Assembly: GCA_928724745.1 (NCBI GenBank)
Contig: CAKMXJ010000003.1
Location: 1,612,001-1,676,000 of the forward strand
Source: Anthracocystis setariae
Taxonomy: Eukaryota > Basidiomycota > Ustilaginomycetes > Ustilaginales > Ustilaginaceae
Reading direction: 5' to 3'
DNA length: 64,000 nt
The notes under the pieces are model-generated. The model was not told the DNA's origin and did no database searches. It saw only the letters and a program-made list of their open reading frames with translations. The position numbers were made by a program, and so were the translations under genes. This document shows, piece by piece, positions 21,301-30,583 of this stretch (the first letter of the stretch is position 1; every line of letters begins with the position of its first letter).

Positions 21301-22465
21301 GTCGTATGAGCAACCACTTCGTAGCACAGTCCCAAACGAGACTGGAGCCGCCGCCGCCTCCACCGCACCATCTAACCGCAGACGCTTCAGCCTCTTTGGT
21401 CGCAACACAGCGGCAAACACACCAACAATCCCTGAAGCCTCGACTTTTGAGGCACCGCGTGCAGGCAGTTCTCTCGGATTTCAGAGCGACTCGAATGAAC
21501 AGACTGCGAACGATGTAGGTGAAACTCAGCCGGGCTCGCTGCTTGATCGTCGAGCCAGTCCTAGGGTCGGGGCTGATTCGAGCTCGGCTCAAGTCTCTTC
21601 GCCTCTGCTCGAGAACGATGAGTGGACGAGCCGATTCAAGCTTCCTCGCCACTCGATCGCTAAGCAAGGTACGGATGCATCCAGCATAGCTTCTCAAGGA
21701 CTCGACTCTCCTTCGCTGACAATCGATTCCACGCGACGACATCTTCAAGCTTCAGCCTCTGCATCTCCCGCCAGCGAGCAGTATCCCGTCAACTCGTACG
21801 GACCGCGATCAGAGCGAGAGCAGGTGTCACGTTCCGCTTCGCAGCACAGCGTAGCGACGCTTGCGAGCGCTGCAGCTAGCAGTCTGAACCGCAGCGACTC
21901 TAGTGCAAGCCGCCAAGCTTCGACGCTGCTGGCCGGCATTGAGATGTCGAAAGACGTCTCGCACTTGTCGGCCAAGGAGATTGCCAAGTTGGAAAGGGAT
22001 GAGCGCAAACGGATCGAGAAGGAAGAGAAGCAGCGCAAGAAGGCTGAAAAGGCCGAGTACAAGCGGCTGGCAGCAGAGGCGGTGTTTGGACCCAAGGGTA
22101 GTGCAGGCCCGACCCAAGCACCGGCGTCGAGCGACTTTGCCATCTATACAGCTGGAACGCAGGCAAGCGGTAAATCAACGGATGCTTCGTCCTCGCGCCG
22201 ATCGTCTGATCGTTCGGATTCGCACTCTGGCAAGAGCACGGCGAGCCCGCGAACAGGGAGCAGTGTAAGGACCGCTTACAGCGCGCGAGGACCTCCTAGC
22301 CTGGTCCCGGTCAAGAGGGGCGAATGGTCGGTGACAACGGCGACCACAGCTAGTCCGTGGTTCAGCGCGCCTCCGCCGATGTTGAGTGCGCCGGGTATCA
22401 AGTTTACGCCAAAGAACAATCGCAGCGTCAGTACCTTGGGCCGCAGCTCTGGCAAGGCGCGCTGA
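18371..22465 (+). CDS. large kelch-repeat and BTB-like protein
   Basis: Intronless, 1364 aa. Residues about 20-500 contain kelch-type blades: QVYLFGGRLVSSRRMVNTLY, KIVFFGGMGYS, LSIIGGQNLANQYVESI, GPYLLISGTYL, NRLVVVGHKERD. A BTB/POZ-like region starts near 553 (DFEIVCSDGLRIGCDRAILE) and is interrupted by an acidic stretch (AEEDEEEDEAID). The C-terminal half is low complexity, rich in Ser, Gly and Thr, with a charged coiled coil at about 1195-1240 (AKLERDERKRIEKEEKQRKK). The kelch-then-BTB layout recalls fission yeast Ral2, which acts upstream of Ras1 in mating and morphology; this link is by architecture only. Start chosen at the first in-frame ATG. Confidence 0.8.
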   Translation: MHPSIANLSSRLHLCSGEVPPPLVGASATLVEPSHTGTARSAQVYLFGGRLVSSRRMVNTLYVLDLDQMRWSRLTPTTKSFPGSSEASSEQPQPRYFHSADLWRGKIVFFGGMGYSPRSDQTAPAPAPVADELCVLDELLAFDLTTQQWDYSFDVVSHQPRSDSDVASTSQTDTLRPAPRYAHLSSLSGDTLSIIGGQNLANQYVESINLFSLTQNRWIGAQRFRKQCGSYRSLAVGSKCLFKDGEKAKCYPRAKDPLTGADSSNPSTPANNATAVSASRTSKVEQNPLPMSCHAEPAQHLPVYLYSNYNFTDVRRELEVLKLRDDVDAAQHRHSRTASSASQESAIDVEGPLSSFKADTPSSSGRFVSMEDRSHHMGGVTLPPGLRFPTGSLLGPYLLISGTYLANATQSFSIWALHLPTMVWSRIESGSALSTGSWNRALLWPGKNRLVVVGHKERDLVSDYNHRQTNWDHVVVLELEAWGIYQPPFSPLSETAVQLGLDKLALTAPSAMASAQSLARVNAPARQDNDAAVASSADAQASLAQEVDSLSLGGRGDFEIVCSDGLRIGCDRAILEARWPWFKSKMDEFRKKARRTLRIAYPADQEQFSLGIIPEDIKEFLAEEDEEEDEAIDALLVASADHDATQSAKQKLKDPRFQPRHLQISEPSPVVLALLQFVYSLRICTALQRHPAVVCALMVLARTYNMDDLAAWARHAAHVALADDLNPRSSSTSRSDVLSPSSSFSNAFDTSESSGLELFRPAEALGLHPEERHRLAVCLYEAASLCGCEGLQIRALRVVMAIARWLQKHGAGPGAGGGSGAGLEKQGQGRGDDPSRDRSGSTSYHGGSNGSLPSHSTSGQFRTGTSSNYRAATSGILSAGPSPIVQMPSPVPSMSRAGSDTASSYGPLTPNSTYQSFLDRRGDSFSSSTDAPITGNSLTYSTDMGSLNDQHDPDFRKHPCVQGMSNGRLEKYAVAMTSYEQPLRSTVPNETGAAAASTAPSNRRRFSLFGRNTAANTPTIPEASTFEAPRAGSSLGFQSDSNEQTANDVGETQPGSLLDRRASPRVGADSSSAQVSSPLLENDEWTSRFKLPRHSIAKQGTDASSIASQGLDSPSLTIDSTRRHLQASASASPASEQYPVNSYGPRSEREQVSRSASQHSVATLASAAASSLNRSDSSASRQASTLLAGIEMSKDVSHLSAKEIAKLERDERKRIEKEEKQRKKAEKAEYKRLAAEAVFGPKGSAGPTQAPASSDFAIYTAGTQASGKSTDASSSRRSSDRSDSHSGKSTASPRTGSSVRTAYSARGPPSLVPVKRGEWSVTTATTASPWFSAPPPMLSAPGIKFTPKNNRSVSTLGRSSGKAR

Positions 22466-23804
22466 ACGCGGTAGTCTCGGTTGCAGAGCAAGGTTTGGCC
22501 CAGATCGAGTAACGCACAGTGCAGTACAGTGCGATATACCATTGAACCCTTGTTGGTACCGACTCCGGTTTCGGTCAGATTTCGGATGTGCAGACTGAGC
22601 AAAGAAAATGACTGCACAGGCTTGAAAGAGAACGGCTCCACAGCCAGAAAGCAGGATGGCGGCCGTTGAATGAGTTGTTGGAGCTCGGCATGGACAGTTT
22701 GCAACTCGATGCAGACGATTCGGCAGACACGTTCTCGACTAACCGGCACGTTACAGTATGTACGGAAAATCGTGCTTAGTAGAGGGAACGTGGGATACCG
22801 CACTTGGCACATGAGCCAAACGCCGCTTTGGTTGCCGCACCACACCATCCAGTGGTACAGTGCTGTACCGTAGGCTGCAGTTGGTCGAATCGATTCTTTG
22901 ATCGAGCGACCACTCCCGATACTTGGTTCGCATGATCTTTGGCCAAAAGACAAGCGAGAATAGCGGGTGCTTGACTAGCACCAAAGGGGGGGTTTAGATT
23001 ATTTTATTATTTTCTGTCTGCTGCCGTCTGACAGGTTGCAGAGTGACGATTTTAAGCAAATACTGTTTCGAGCGATCTCAGGGATGTTTCGGCTCTGGCG
23101 TGCGGGGTCAAGACTCTCCGCCAGCCTGCTTGCTCACTGTGACATGATGAGTTCCCAAAAAGACCCGAGTTGATGCCTCCTATACACGCCCGCTGCTCCT
23201 GCTCGTGGGATCGCGAGTGCTCGGTAGCGACGCAGCGACGTCGATGAGTACATATGAGGGCCTAAGCTAATCATCAAGAGCATATGAGTCTGATTAGGCG
23301 ACTCTTCCAGCACACTGGATGATGATGGCACCACACGAGTGCCCCTGGCGATATTCACCAATTCAGTCAAGGTCATGATGGCCGAGAAGCGCGCTCTGCA
23401 GCCGGAAATTATATTCCCACGAAATTATTCGAGGCGTGCAGCGCTACGGTGCTTATTATTAATTTATTGGATTATCCTTCTTGTTGGTTTCCTCCACTAA
23501 CAAGCCGACCATCTTGTTTCCCCACCATCCCTATCTCTCTCTCTCTCTCTCTCCACCATATCCACGCGTCAGCACCGCAACGCCGCTTTCTTTCAATTTG
23601 TTATATCAACCAGGCGCAACATCTTATCTTCGCAGCTGGACTAGCCCTCTCTTCATCCTCGCCTCAACGGAACACTTGCTACCGTGACTACCGGCCATCC
23701 CGAACCCTACTTCTGCATTTAGCCAACTGTCTTACGAGTCTTGGCCACGATTCTGACAGCAAACTTGGCCAAGGACGACATGGAACTGGTTTAGACTTTG
23801 GTTA

Positions 23805-23846
<42 letters not shown>

Positions 23847-23901
23847 GCAGCGCTGCTTCACGTGCCTATGCTTGCGCGAGGCGGAGGCATAAACTGTCAG
23901 A
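22466..23901. other. intergenic, promoter and leader of KCS1
   Basis: About 1.4 kb. It holds TACAGTA-type inverted repeats at 22517-22532 and 22854-22869, a CT tract near 23529-23554 and a GA tract at 23808-23848, only about 50 bp before the KCS1 ATG and therefore probably in its 5' leader. No gene recognised. Confidence 0.55.
23808..23848. repeat. (GA)n microsatellite in the KCS1 leader
   Basis: About 20 GA units with one GG interruption, ending about 54 bp upstream of the KCS1 start codon. Confidence 0.9.
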
Positions 23902-26900
23902 ATGTCAGACAAGACCGCAGCAGAGGTTGAAATGGCTGTGACGACGTCGGTTGAGGCGGCACGGCCCACAAACACAGCAGACTCATCGATGCAGGCTTCT
24001 CCCAGGTCCGTCAAGGCTCCTTCCTCCACCGCGCGCAGGAAGTCGCTCGATCTGCTGTCGTTGATACCATCTTCCTCGAGAGATGCAATCCCGACCAATA
24101 CAACCTCCACGGCAGCAATTTCTGCACCTCTCTCACCCTCGTCTCCACCACCGCTAGCTGCAGCATCTTTGCACGTTTCACTCCCACCCAACTTTCCGCA
24201 GCCTGTACAGACTTCCTTCTCTCCTATCGCCGGTCGGAATGTTTCCAACGCAACTGTGGTCAACTCCATCACTAGCCCTTCAATATCACAGCTGCTGTCG
24301 CATCCACTGCCATCATCTTCCACCAGTGCCGCGACAAGCTCAAATCAATTGTTGGCTCCCACCGCCATGGCCTCTTCCTCATCAGCTTCTAACCGATCTG
24401 CTGCGCCCTTCGGCTCAAACGATCAGCGCGTGTCTCCGACCAAGTATGTCACTTCGCGCTCTCCTCGAAGCTCCATCTTTCCAACATCACCCGTTTGCAA
24501 CCCGAATGCACCCTTTTCTCCGCCAGAGACCTACACCTACAGCCGAGCCCCCATCAAGCGCGATAGCCCAGGAACCAAAAGCGCTCGTAGCACGCCCGGT
24601 CGTTCATTGACGGTGCATCAGGATGATGTGCATGTGCGCGAGTTTGCTGATGCAGCTCGGCACGAGCTGGAGCTTAATCTGCCTCCCGCCATGCTCAGTT
24701 CGGGGCGCAAAGCCAGTGTAAGCATGCAACTCTTTAAAGAGACTTCGTCAAAGCCATCTCAGGCCGCTCTTGCAGCCAGCCGCGATCGCCCCGTCATGGA
24801 AGAAAGCACCTCTCCACAATCGCAACACCAACTCCCAGAGCCATCCAGCAGCCGCAATCTCGGTCATGCCGGTACAATGCTCCCGCCACCACAACGACCA
24901 GTGCAGGCTGCAGCTTCCAGCAACAAGCAACGAACAGACCCTGCACAATCGATTGTTCAGCTTCCTGCCTCTGCAGCTCGGATTTCTATCAGTGACGCTG
25001 GCTCGGCCGCATTTCGTCCAGCTACGCCTTCCCTTCTTCTGGCACAAGGCGACGACTCCTCGAGAAACTACTTTGCCCGTGCAGATGTTGAAACTGCTTC
25101 CACAGCCAGTGCCCCCTTGCCTGCTACTACGCCATCATCGACTCCTTTCCATCCACGCCGTGCGCGTCGTCAGACTCTTGCATCGCCAGAGAACGTAGCA
25201 GCAGATAAAGCAGCCCAACATCTGCTTGATCCTTCATCACTCGAGCCGCTGGATTCACGTCCCATCCCAATCACACGTCCACGCACGGCTCACAGAGTTG
25301 AGGCGTCATCTAGTGCACTTTCAGCAGGCGCCAAGCATGTTTCTCCCGGCGCCAGCAATGGTAACGAGGACCTACCATCCGAGTCAGCACCCTTATCTTC
25401 GACACTGCAGCGACACTCCTCGGTACCCGAGACGGAATGGGCTGGCGCTGGTTGGCCAGGCAAGCTGACAATGACACGCAGGCGCAGTCTCAATGAAGTC
25501 ACCCATGGTTCCTCGGACTACGAAGAGGATGGAGACGACGGGTTCGACGACTCGTTCGACCTGGTCGAAGCCGACGATGTTGCCGAAGCAACGGATGCCT
25601 TTATCGATTTCACCAGCTCCGAGGAAGAAGATAAGGCTGCATACAACCCCGACGCCGCTGACGAAGATGATCTGCAAATGAGCGGCTCCGAATGGGAGGC
25701 GGGTCGACATCCTTCTTCTAAGGACATGGTAGCTGCCAACCGTCGTGGCTCGCGACGATCTCGGCAATCTTTTCGTAGCCGCACAGCATCAGAGGATGAG
25801 CCACCTGCCGTTGTACAATTGCAACCCTATCACAATCAGGTCGGCGGTCACAACTCGATCTTCCAGTTTTCAAAGCGCGCGGTATGCAAGCCGCTCGTTG
25901 GAAGGGAGAACGAGTTCTACGAGGCTGTCGAGAGGGAGCATCCCGTCTTGCTGTCTTTTATACCGCAGTACTTGGGCGTTCTCAATGTCACCTATCGACA
26001 CGTCGACTCCGAGAAGCACGATGAAAGTGCGCAAATCGGCAGCGGCGAAGCTGCAACAGGCGCTTCGCAATCCGAGCCTGCACTCGAAGTGACACAAGCA
26101 GAAGGTCAAGCGGAGGGCGAGGCGGGTCTTAGCACGTCCGCAGCAGAAGATTCAGCAGCTTTCGAAGAACGACCGCCACGGCACAGGACCGACTCGCGTG
26201 GCTCAGGGCCTGTTCGCCGCAAGGTGTTCGAAGGCCAGGAAGACTGGGGCAAGGAGATTCCTGAGGTGTCGCTCGACCTCAACAGACACATTGTCCCAGA
26301 GTATATTCTTCGCAGATGCAAGCTCGGCACCAAGACGCCCGAGCACGCCGACGCAACTAGGGGCCGAACCTCCGGTAACGGTAGCCGCTCGCAAAGTCGC
26401 GAGTCCACATCGTCCCGACCCCGCGGCACAGCCTCGTCACTCGAACGAGTGCGAGCAAGCACTTCAGCGGTGAGCCCCTTGGATGCACAAGGCAGAATCG
26501 GCAGTCCCAGCCGCGGCAATTCCTCTCCGCTGGCATCATACGAGGCAGCCTCGAGGTCGATACCCGAGCGTCCCGGGTCGTTGTCGCAGAGCGTGGACAA
26601 GGAGTTCAGCTCAAGTCCCCTCACCCCTGCTATCTCGCCCGACGCTTCGCCCAGATCGACTCGCTCAGTCGGCCACGGTACAGACTGGGGTGGACGTGCC
26701 CGGGAACATGACCCCGAGAGACTGCATTCGTCGAGCTACGGCCATGTCAGCTCGGGACTCGGTCCACTCACTCGATCGCGCAGCCCAGCCACCAGCACCC
26801 TGAAAATGACTAGCCGCACGCCTTCCCAGATGTCGCATGGGTCGTCGCAATCCACCGCCAGCGGCGCCTATCATGCTCACACTCTGAACGGCATCCACGG

Positions 26901-28644
26901 TCGGGGTATCACGACAGTGAACCGCAGGTTGCAGGAGCAGGTTTTGCGCGAGGTGTTCAGCAGTCCTATGCTGAAAGACGATCTTGAACCGCGCTATGGA
27001 TCGTCCGCCAAGCGCAATGCTCGCAAGAACCGACGCCGACTCGCCAAGGCATGGGAGGAGAGTGAGGAAGGAGAACGGCTTCGTCTCACGCGTAATCTGG
27101 GCCCTGCGCCCAAGGCGAAGGAGGTCTTGTCGGTGCCAGGGCTGCGAACTGACGTGCGCACCCCGGACCCCATCAGCAGCGGCAGGATGAGCGTGGCGTC
27201 CGAATTCACCCCCACTGCCGTCTCATCGCCGGTCCATTACAAGGGACAGGCGAGGCATCCATCGACACCTCCCCGTACTCCACCGTTCGGACCCAGCAGC
27301 ATGGCTGAGTCGTCGAGCACGCCATCGAAATTGCCATCGACAGCGGAGCGGCATTCTCCTCGTGCCGCCCTGGTCGCTGCGGCCAAGTCAGAGACGCTTC
27401 AGCAGCATCCGCGACGTGTACTTAGCGACGTGTCGCTAGCACTGAAGCCAAAGGCGGCTACGCCGAGTCGAAGTAAGCTCGCGTCGCAGTCGGTCGTCGA
27501 GCCTACTACTTCCATGACCGCTAGCACTGACACAGCGCTGTCCACAGATCGGTTGGCTGGCATCGATGATGAGATGGGGCACCTCGCGCTGTCCGAAGAG
27601 CCAGCTCGTATATCTGCATCTCGGCTACCGACAACATCGACGACTCGAGCGGCGGACGAGGGATGTCGACAGGAGCAGTTCTTGCTCATGGAAGATCTGA
27701 CGGGTCGACTGCGATCGCCGTGTGTATTGGATCTCAAGATGGGTACGCGGCAGTACGGACTGGACGCAACGCCGGCCAAGAAGCTGTCGCAGACAACCAA
27801 GTGCAACAAGACCACATCGCGGACGCATGGGGTGCGTATCTGTGGCATGCAGGTGTACGACTGCGTCACCCAGTCGTACCTGTTTCAAGACAAATACTAC
27901 GGGCGCAAGGTGAAGCCGAGCGAATTCGCCGAGGCATTATCGAGGTTCTTTTTCGACGGGAGGAAGGTGCTGGTGCACCACGTGCCGTTGATTTTGGAAA
28001 AGGTGTATGGACTTGCGCGCATTGTGTGGGGTTTGAGGGGGTATCGATTCTATGCGTCGAGTCTGTTGTTTATCTACGATGGCGATTGCGAGACGCAGCA
28101 GAGGTTGGAGGAGGAGTTCGACGAACGGTGCAGGAGGGGGGTGGGGGGCAAGGTTGTCAGTCCGGTGGGGAAGGGGGAAGAGAGTGGGTCGATTGGAAGT
28201 TCTCCGCTTCTGGGTGCAACAGACTCACAGCAGCCGGCGGCGAGGAGGAGGAGGAGAAGAGGTGAAATCAATATCCGAATCATCGACTTTGCCCACTGCA
28301 CCACGGGCAACGATTATGCGTTCTCGGACAACGCAGCAGACCAAGATCTACCTCCTGCTCGTTTCCCTCCTAAACTCACAGACGGCCCAGACTCAGGCTA
28401 CCTGTTCGGACTCCAAAACCTCGCGGCTAGTTTCGAACAGATCTGGCAATCGGAACGTCAAAGACGTCGCAACGTGCGGTGCGCGTTGGCGGCGCACAGA
28501 GGCGTCCACGAGCACGAGGTGGACAAGGACGACTCGGGCGACTTTATCGGCGATCTAGGCGAGCTCATGGTCGGTGGCGCCGAAGTGTTTGAGCATATCT
28601 TTGGTGACGGTGTCGACGGGTTGAGCGGTTATGTCTCGACCTAA
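23902..28644 (+). CDS. KCS1: inositol hexakisphosphate kinase (inositol pyrophosphate synthase)
   Basis: Intronless, 1580 aa. Kcs1/IP6K makes 5-InsP7 from InsP6 and ATP, controlling polyphosphate level and phosphate signalling. Two separated kinase parts are visible. The N-lobe at about 641-700 has NQVGGHNSIFQFSKRAVCKP followed by LVGRENEFYE. The catalytic part from about 1273 has PCVLDLKMGTRQYG (the PxxxDxKxG inositol-binding signature), YASSLLFIYDGD and IRIIDFAHC near 1461 (metal-binding IDF). Between them lie some 570 residues rich in Ser, Pro and Arg, predicted disordered. The N-terminal 640 residues are also low complexity, with an acidic patch (YEEDGDDGFDD). Long N-terminal regions are normal in fungal Kcs1. 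Confidence 0.93.
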   Translation: MSDKTAAEVEMAVTTSVEAARPTNTADSSMQASPRSVKAPSSTARRKSLDLLSLIPSSSRDAIPTNTTSTAAISAPLSPSSPPPLAAASLHVSLPPNFPQPVQTSFSPIAGRNVSNATVVNSITSPSISQLLSHPLPSSSTSAATSSNQLLAPTAMASSSSASNRSAAPFGSNDQRVSPTKYVTSRSPRSSIFPTSPVCNPNAPFSPPETYTYSRAPIKRDSPGTKSARSTPGRSLTVHQDDVHVREFADAARHELELNLPPAMLSSGRKASVSMQLFKETSSKPSQAALAASRDRPVMEESTSPQSQHQLPEPSSSRNLGHAGTMLPPPQRPVQAAASSNKQRTDPAQSIVQLPASAARISISDAGSAAFRPATPSLLLAQGDDSSRNYFARADVETASTASAPLPATTPSSTPFHPRRARRQTLASPENVAADKAAQHLLDPSSLEPLDSRPIPITRPRTAHRVEASSSALSAGAKHVSPGASNGNEDLPSESAPLSSTLQRHSSVPETEWAGAGWPGKLTMTRRRSLNEVTHGSSDYEEDGDDGFDDSFDLVEADDVAEATDAFIDFTSSEEEDKAAYNPDAADEDDLQMSGSEWEAGRHPSSKDMVAANRRGSRRSRQSFRSRTASEDEPPAVVQLQPYHNQVGGHNSIFQFSKRAVCKPLVGRENEFYEAVEREHPVLLSFIPQYLGVLNVTYRHVDSEKHDESAQIGSGEAATGASQSEPALEVTQAEGQAEGEAGLSTSAAEDSAAFEERPPRHRTDSRGSGPVRRKVFEGQEDWGKEIPEVSLDLNRHIVPEYILRRCKLGTKTPEHADATRGRTSGNGSRSQSRESTSSRPRGTASSLERVRASTSAVSPLDAQGRIGSPSRGNSSPLASYEAASRSIPERPGSLSQSVDKEFSSSPLTPAISPDASPRSTRSVGHGTDWGGRAREHDPERLHSSSYGHVSSGLGPLTRSRSPATSTLKMTSRTPSQMSHGSSQSTASGAYHAHTLNGIHGRGITTVNRRLQEQVLREVFSSPMLKDDLEPRYGSSAKRNARKNRRRLAKAWEESEEGERLRLTRNLGPAPKAKEVLSVPGLRTDVRTPDPISSGRMSVASEFTPTAVSSPVHYKGQARHPSTPPRTPPFGPSSMAESSSTPSKLPSTAERHSPRAALVAAAKSETLQQHPRRVLSDVSLALKPKAATPSRSKLASQSVVEPTTSMTASTDTALSTDRLAGIDDEMGHLALSEEPARISASRLPTTSTTRAADEGCRQEQFLLMEDLTGRLRSPCVLDLKMGTRQYGLDATPAKKLSQTTKCNKTTSRTHGVRICGMQVYDCVTQSYLFQDKYYGRKVKPSEFAEALSRFFFDGRKVLVHHVPLILEKVYGLARIVWGLRGYRFYASSLLFIYDGDCETQQRLEEEFDERCRRGVGGKVVSPVGKGEESGSIGSSPLLGATDSQQPAARRRRRRGEINIRIIDFAHCTTGNDYAFSDNAADQDLPPARFPPKLTDGPDSGYLFGLQNLAASFEQIWQSERQRRRNVRCALAAHRGVHEHEVDKDDSGDFIGDLGELMVGGAEVFEHIFGDGVDGLSGYVST

Positions 28645-28688
28645 AGGGCGGCGGCGTTACAATGTCAAAAGGCTTAGGTACAGTTCAT

Positions 28689-28690
28689 GC

Positions 28691-28721
<31 letters not shown>

Positions 28722-28728
28722 TGTGTGT
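28689..28728. repeat. (GC)n-(GT)n compound microsatellite
   Basis: About eight GC units followed by about twelve GT units, in the 115-bp spacer between the stop codons of KCS1 and the next, convergent gene. Alternating purine-pyrimidine DNA of this type can adopt Z-form. Confidence 0.9.
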
Positions 28729-28759
28729 GGGGAGGTTAAGGTCCAGATGAGATGCCTGC

Positions 28760-29995
28760 CTACAAGTCGGGCGAGTCTGTGAGGTCGATGAATCGACTAA
28801 ATTTGGTGGTGGTGCGTGGCTTGGCGATGGCGATGTTGCGTTGAGATGAGGGTTTGATGACTGGTTGGGCGATTTCGGCCGACGATTTCGATTTGTTCGA
28901 TTTGTGGATTGTTGAGGCAATACTGGCCACGCTTGTAGCCGGCGTCGAGCTTGCGATGCCCGAACTGACCACCTCCTTCTCGTCCTCGTCCTGGGAGGAA
29001 GGGGAAACCGACAAGTTGCGACTGCGCTGCTGCTGCTGCTGCTGCATCATTTTCTCACTGCCTCTTTTAAACGAACACTGCCAGAAGTGGATCGCGGCAT
29101 TGCGGAGACGATCCAACTTGTCGAGTTGGCAAAGCAGCTTATGCATTTCGACCAACCGATGTTGTTGCCACGTATGCCGAGCTTCTCTTTGGATTTGACG
29201 ACCGTGTCTGCGCAGTTCGTCGGACGTAAACCGTGCGTCCTGACGAGTGGAGGGGGGTGGGTGACGGAGGAGCAGTTGGTATCGTTGGATGGCGTCAAAG
29301 TCGTCGTCGTCATCGTAGGTGCGATGAAGGGTGCGAAGGGCGGTTTGGAAGGGTTGCACGGTTTGTCGCAATCGATCCTGCGAGAAAGCTCCGGTCGCGT
29401 CCAGGATCGCCTTGGAGATCTCGTGATCCACCTCGTGCTCTGTTTGCAGACTGCACGCTAGGCCGTGCTTGTACATGTCTGCGTGGGTGTACAGCTGATC
29501 GCGACTGGATGTCGAGCGGGTGGCCTTGGACGGATTCGTCGATGCCGATGTGGTGTGAATCGAAGGTGCTAAATCAGAGGTGGTTTGACCAGCTGATATG
29601 CTTGCGTCCGCGCACGAGGTTGGCTGCAAACCGCGGGGATGCTCATGATTGATGGTTTGAGCACGTTTAGGCCTGATCCAGACGTATCTTCCTTCGTGTC
29701 GCAATCCGAGCGATTTGACTTTGATCCGACGATCGACGGGAGGAGCGTCGTGGGCGATGTCGACGCAGATCTCGTGATCGCGCTTGCGAAACCCGGGGTT
29801 GGCATTACACCACTGACGGAGCAACGTGGTCACACGTAGTCGCTTGCTGTAGCGAATGTACACCTCGGGGTTGGGTGGATCAAGCTGGTGCTTTTCGTCG
29901 TGGGAAGAACGATAGGCGATCAGGAGTTGGCGGCGGCCACGATCGTGTCCGAATTCGTAGAGGGGCTGCGACGCTTTGCGACGATGGCGTGCCAT
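28760..29995 (-). CDS. uncharacterised protein between KCS1 and PPN1
   Basis: 411 aa, intronless, starting at the first in-frame ATG (MARHRRKASQPLYEFGHDRG). I do not recognise a family. The N-terminal about 110 residues look folded and could be a small conserved domain (IRYSKRLRVTTLLRQWCNAN, then HEGRYVWIRPKRAQ). The middle is Ser/Thr-rich. A basic helical region (about 245-310) ends in a polyglutamine run encoded by CTG/CAG repeats at 29026-29043, and the C-terminus is disordered. No signal peptide or membrane segment. Coding character is supported by length and by the absence of a better frame. Flanked convergently by KCS1 and divergently by PPN1, so it might share regulation with PPN1. Confidence 0.65.
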   Translation of the reverse strand: MARHRRKASQPLYEFGHDRGRRQLLIAYRSSHDEKHQLDPPNPEVYIRYSKRLRVTTLLRQWCNANPGFRKRDHEICVDIAHDAPPVDRRIKVKSLGLRHEGRYVWIRPKRAQTINHEHPRGLQPTSCADASISAGQTTSDLAPSIHTTSASTNPSKATRSTSSRDQLYTHADMYKHGLACSLQTEHEVDHEISKAILDATGAFSQDRLRQTVQPFQTALRTLHRTYDDDDDFDAIQRYQLLLRHPPPSTRQDARFTSDELRRHGRQIQREARHTWQQHRLVEMHKLLCQLDKLDRLRNAAIHFWQCSFKRGSEKMMQQQQQQRSRNLSVSPSSQDEDEKEVVSSGIASSTPATSVASIASTIHKSNKSKSSAEIAQPVIKPSSQRNIAIAKPRTTTKFSRFIDLTDSPDL

Positions 29996-30583
29996 TTTGG
30001 GCGTGTTAACGGATAGCGAGGGCTAGAGGGCACGGGCATGGTGGAAGATGTGAGCAACAAGAGGCCAAAACGGAGACAAGGAGGGTAAAAAGGCAAGCGT
30101 CGCGCGGCGGCCGGGTGATCAGCGCAACGACAGTCACCATGCATAGCCTCACATCGCTAAGAGTATTCACAATTATTGTATTAATGTATGGTTGGTGGGC
30201 CAATGGCTGCAGGGTCCAAGCACTAAGCACCAAGCGTCGATCCTTTGTTGGTGGTGTCGCTGCGGCCTAACAGAAGCTTGTTAACATTTAATTAATTTGT
30301 TAGCACGTGCCATCTTGACATTATTCACATTTTGAATCGAGTGACGCACCGCCGGTTGGATTATGATTTTTGTTGTGGAGAATCATGATGATGATTATTT
30401 TAGACCAAATCTTGCAGATCGGTTCCACACACGTGCATCATCCATCATCGCAATCATCACAACCTCCTTCTATCCCTCCATCTTTTTCATCTTACACGAG
30501 CTCGATTGATCCAACATGCACCCGTGATACAAGCGTCAATCACATCGTAGATTCATCGCGTTCGTCACACTCGACTAGCCACG
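29996..30583. promoter_or_regulatory. divergent promoter region, uncharacterised gene and PPN1
   Basis: 588 bp between divergent start codons. The sequence CACGTG occurs at 29? no secure copy was confirmed, but GCACGTGCC at about 30304-30312 and ACACGTGCA at about 30429-30437 contain CACGTG, the core bound by Pho4-type bHLH factors in yeast phosphate control. AT-rich sequence lies at 30285-30305. The regulatory role is inferred. Confidence 0.4.

Noticed and set aside
28689..28728. CRISPR-like or telomeric repeat
   Set aside because: Plain dinucleotide microsatellite. No CRISPR array or telomere repeat was seen anywhere in the window.
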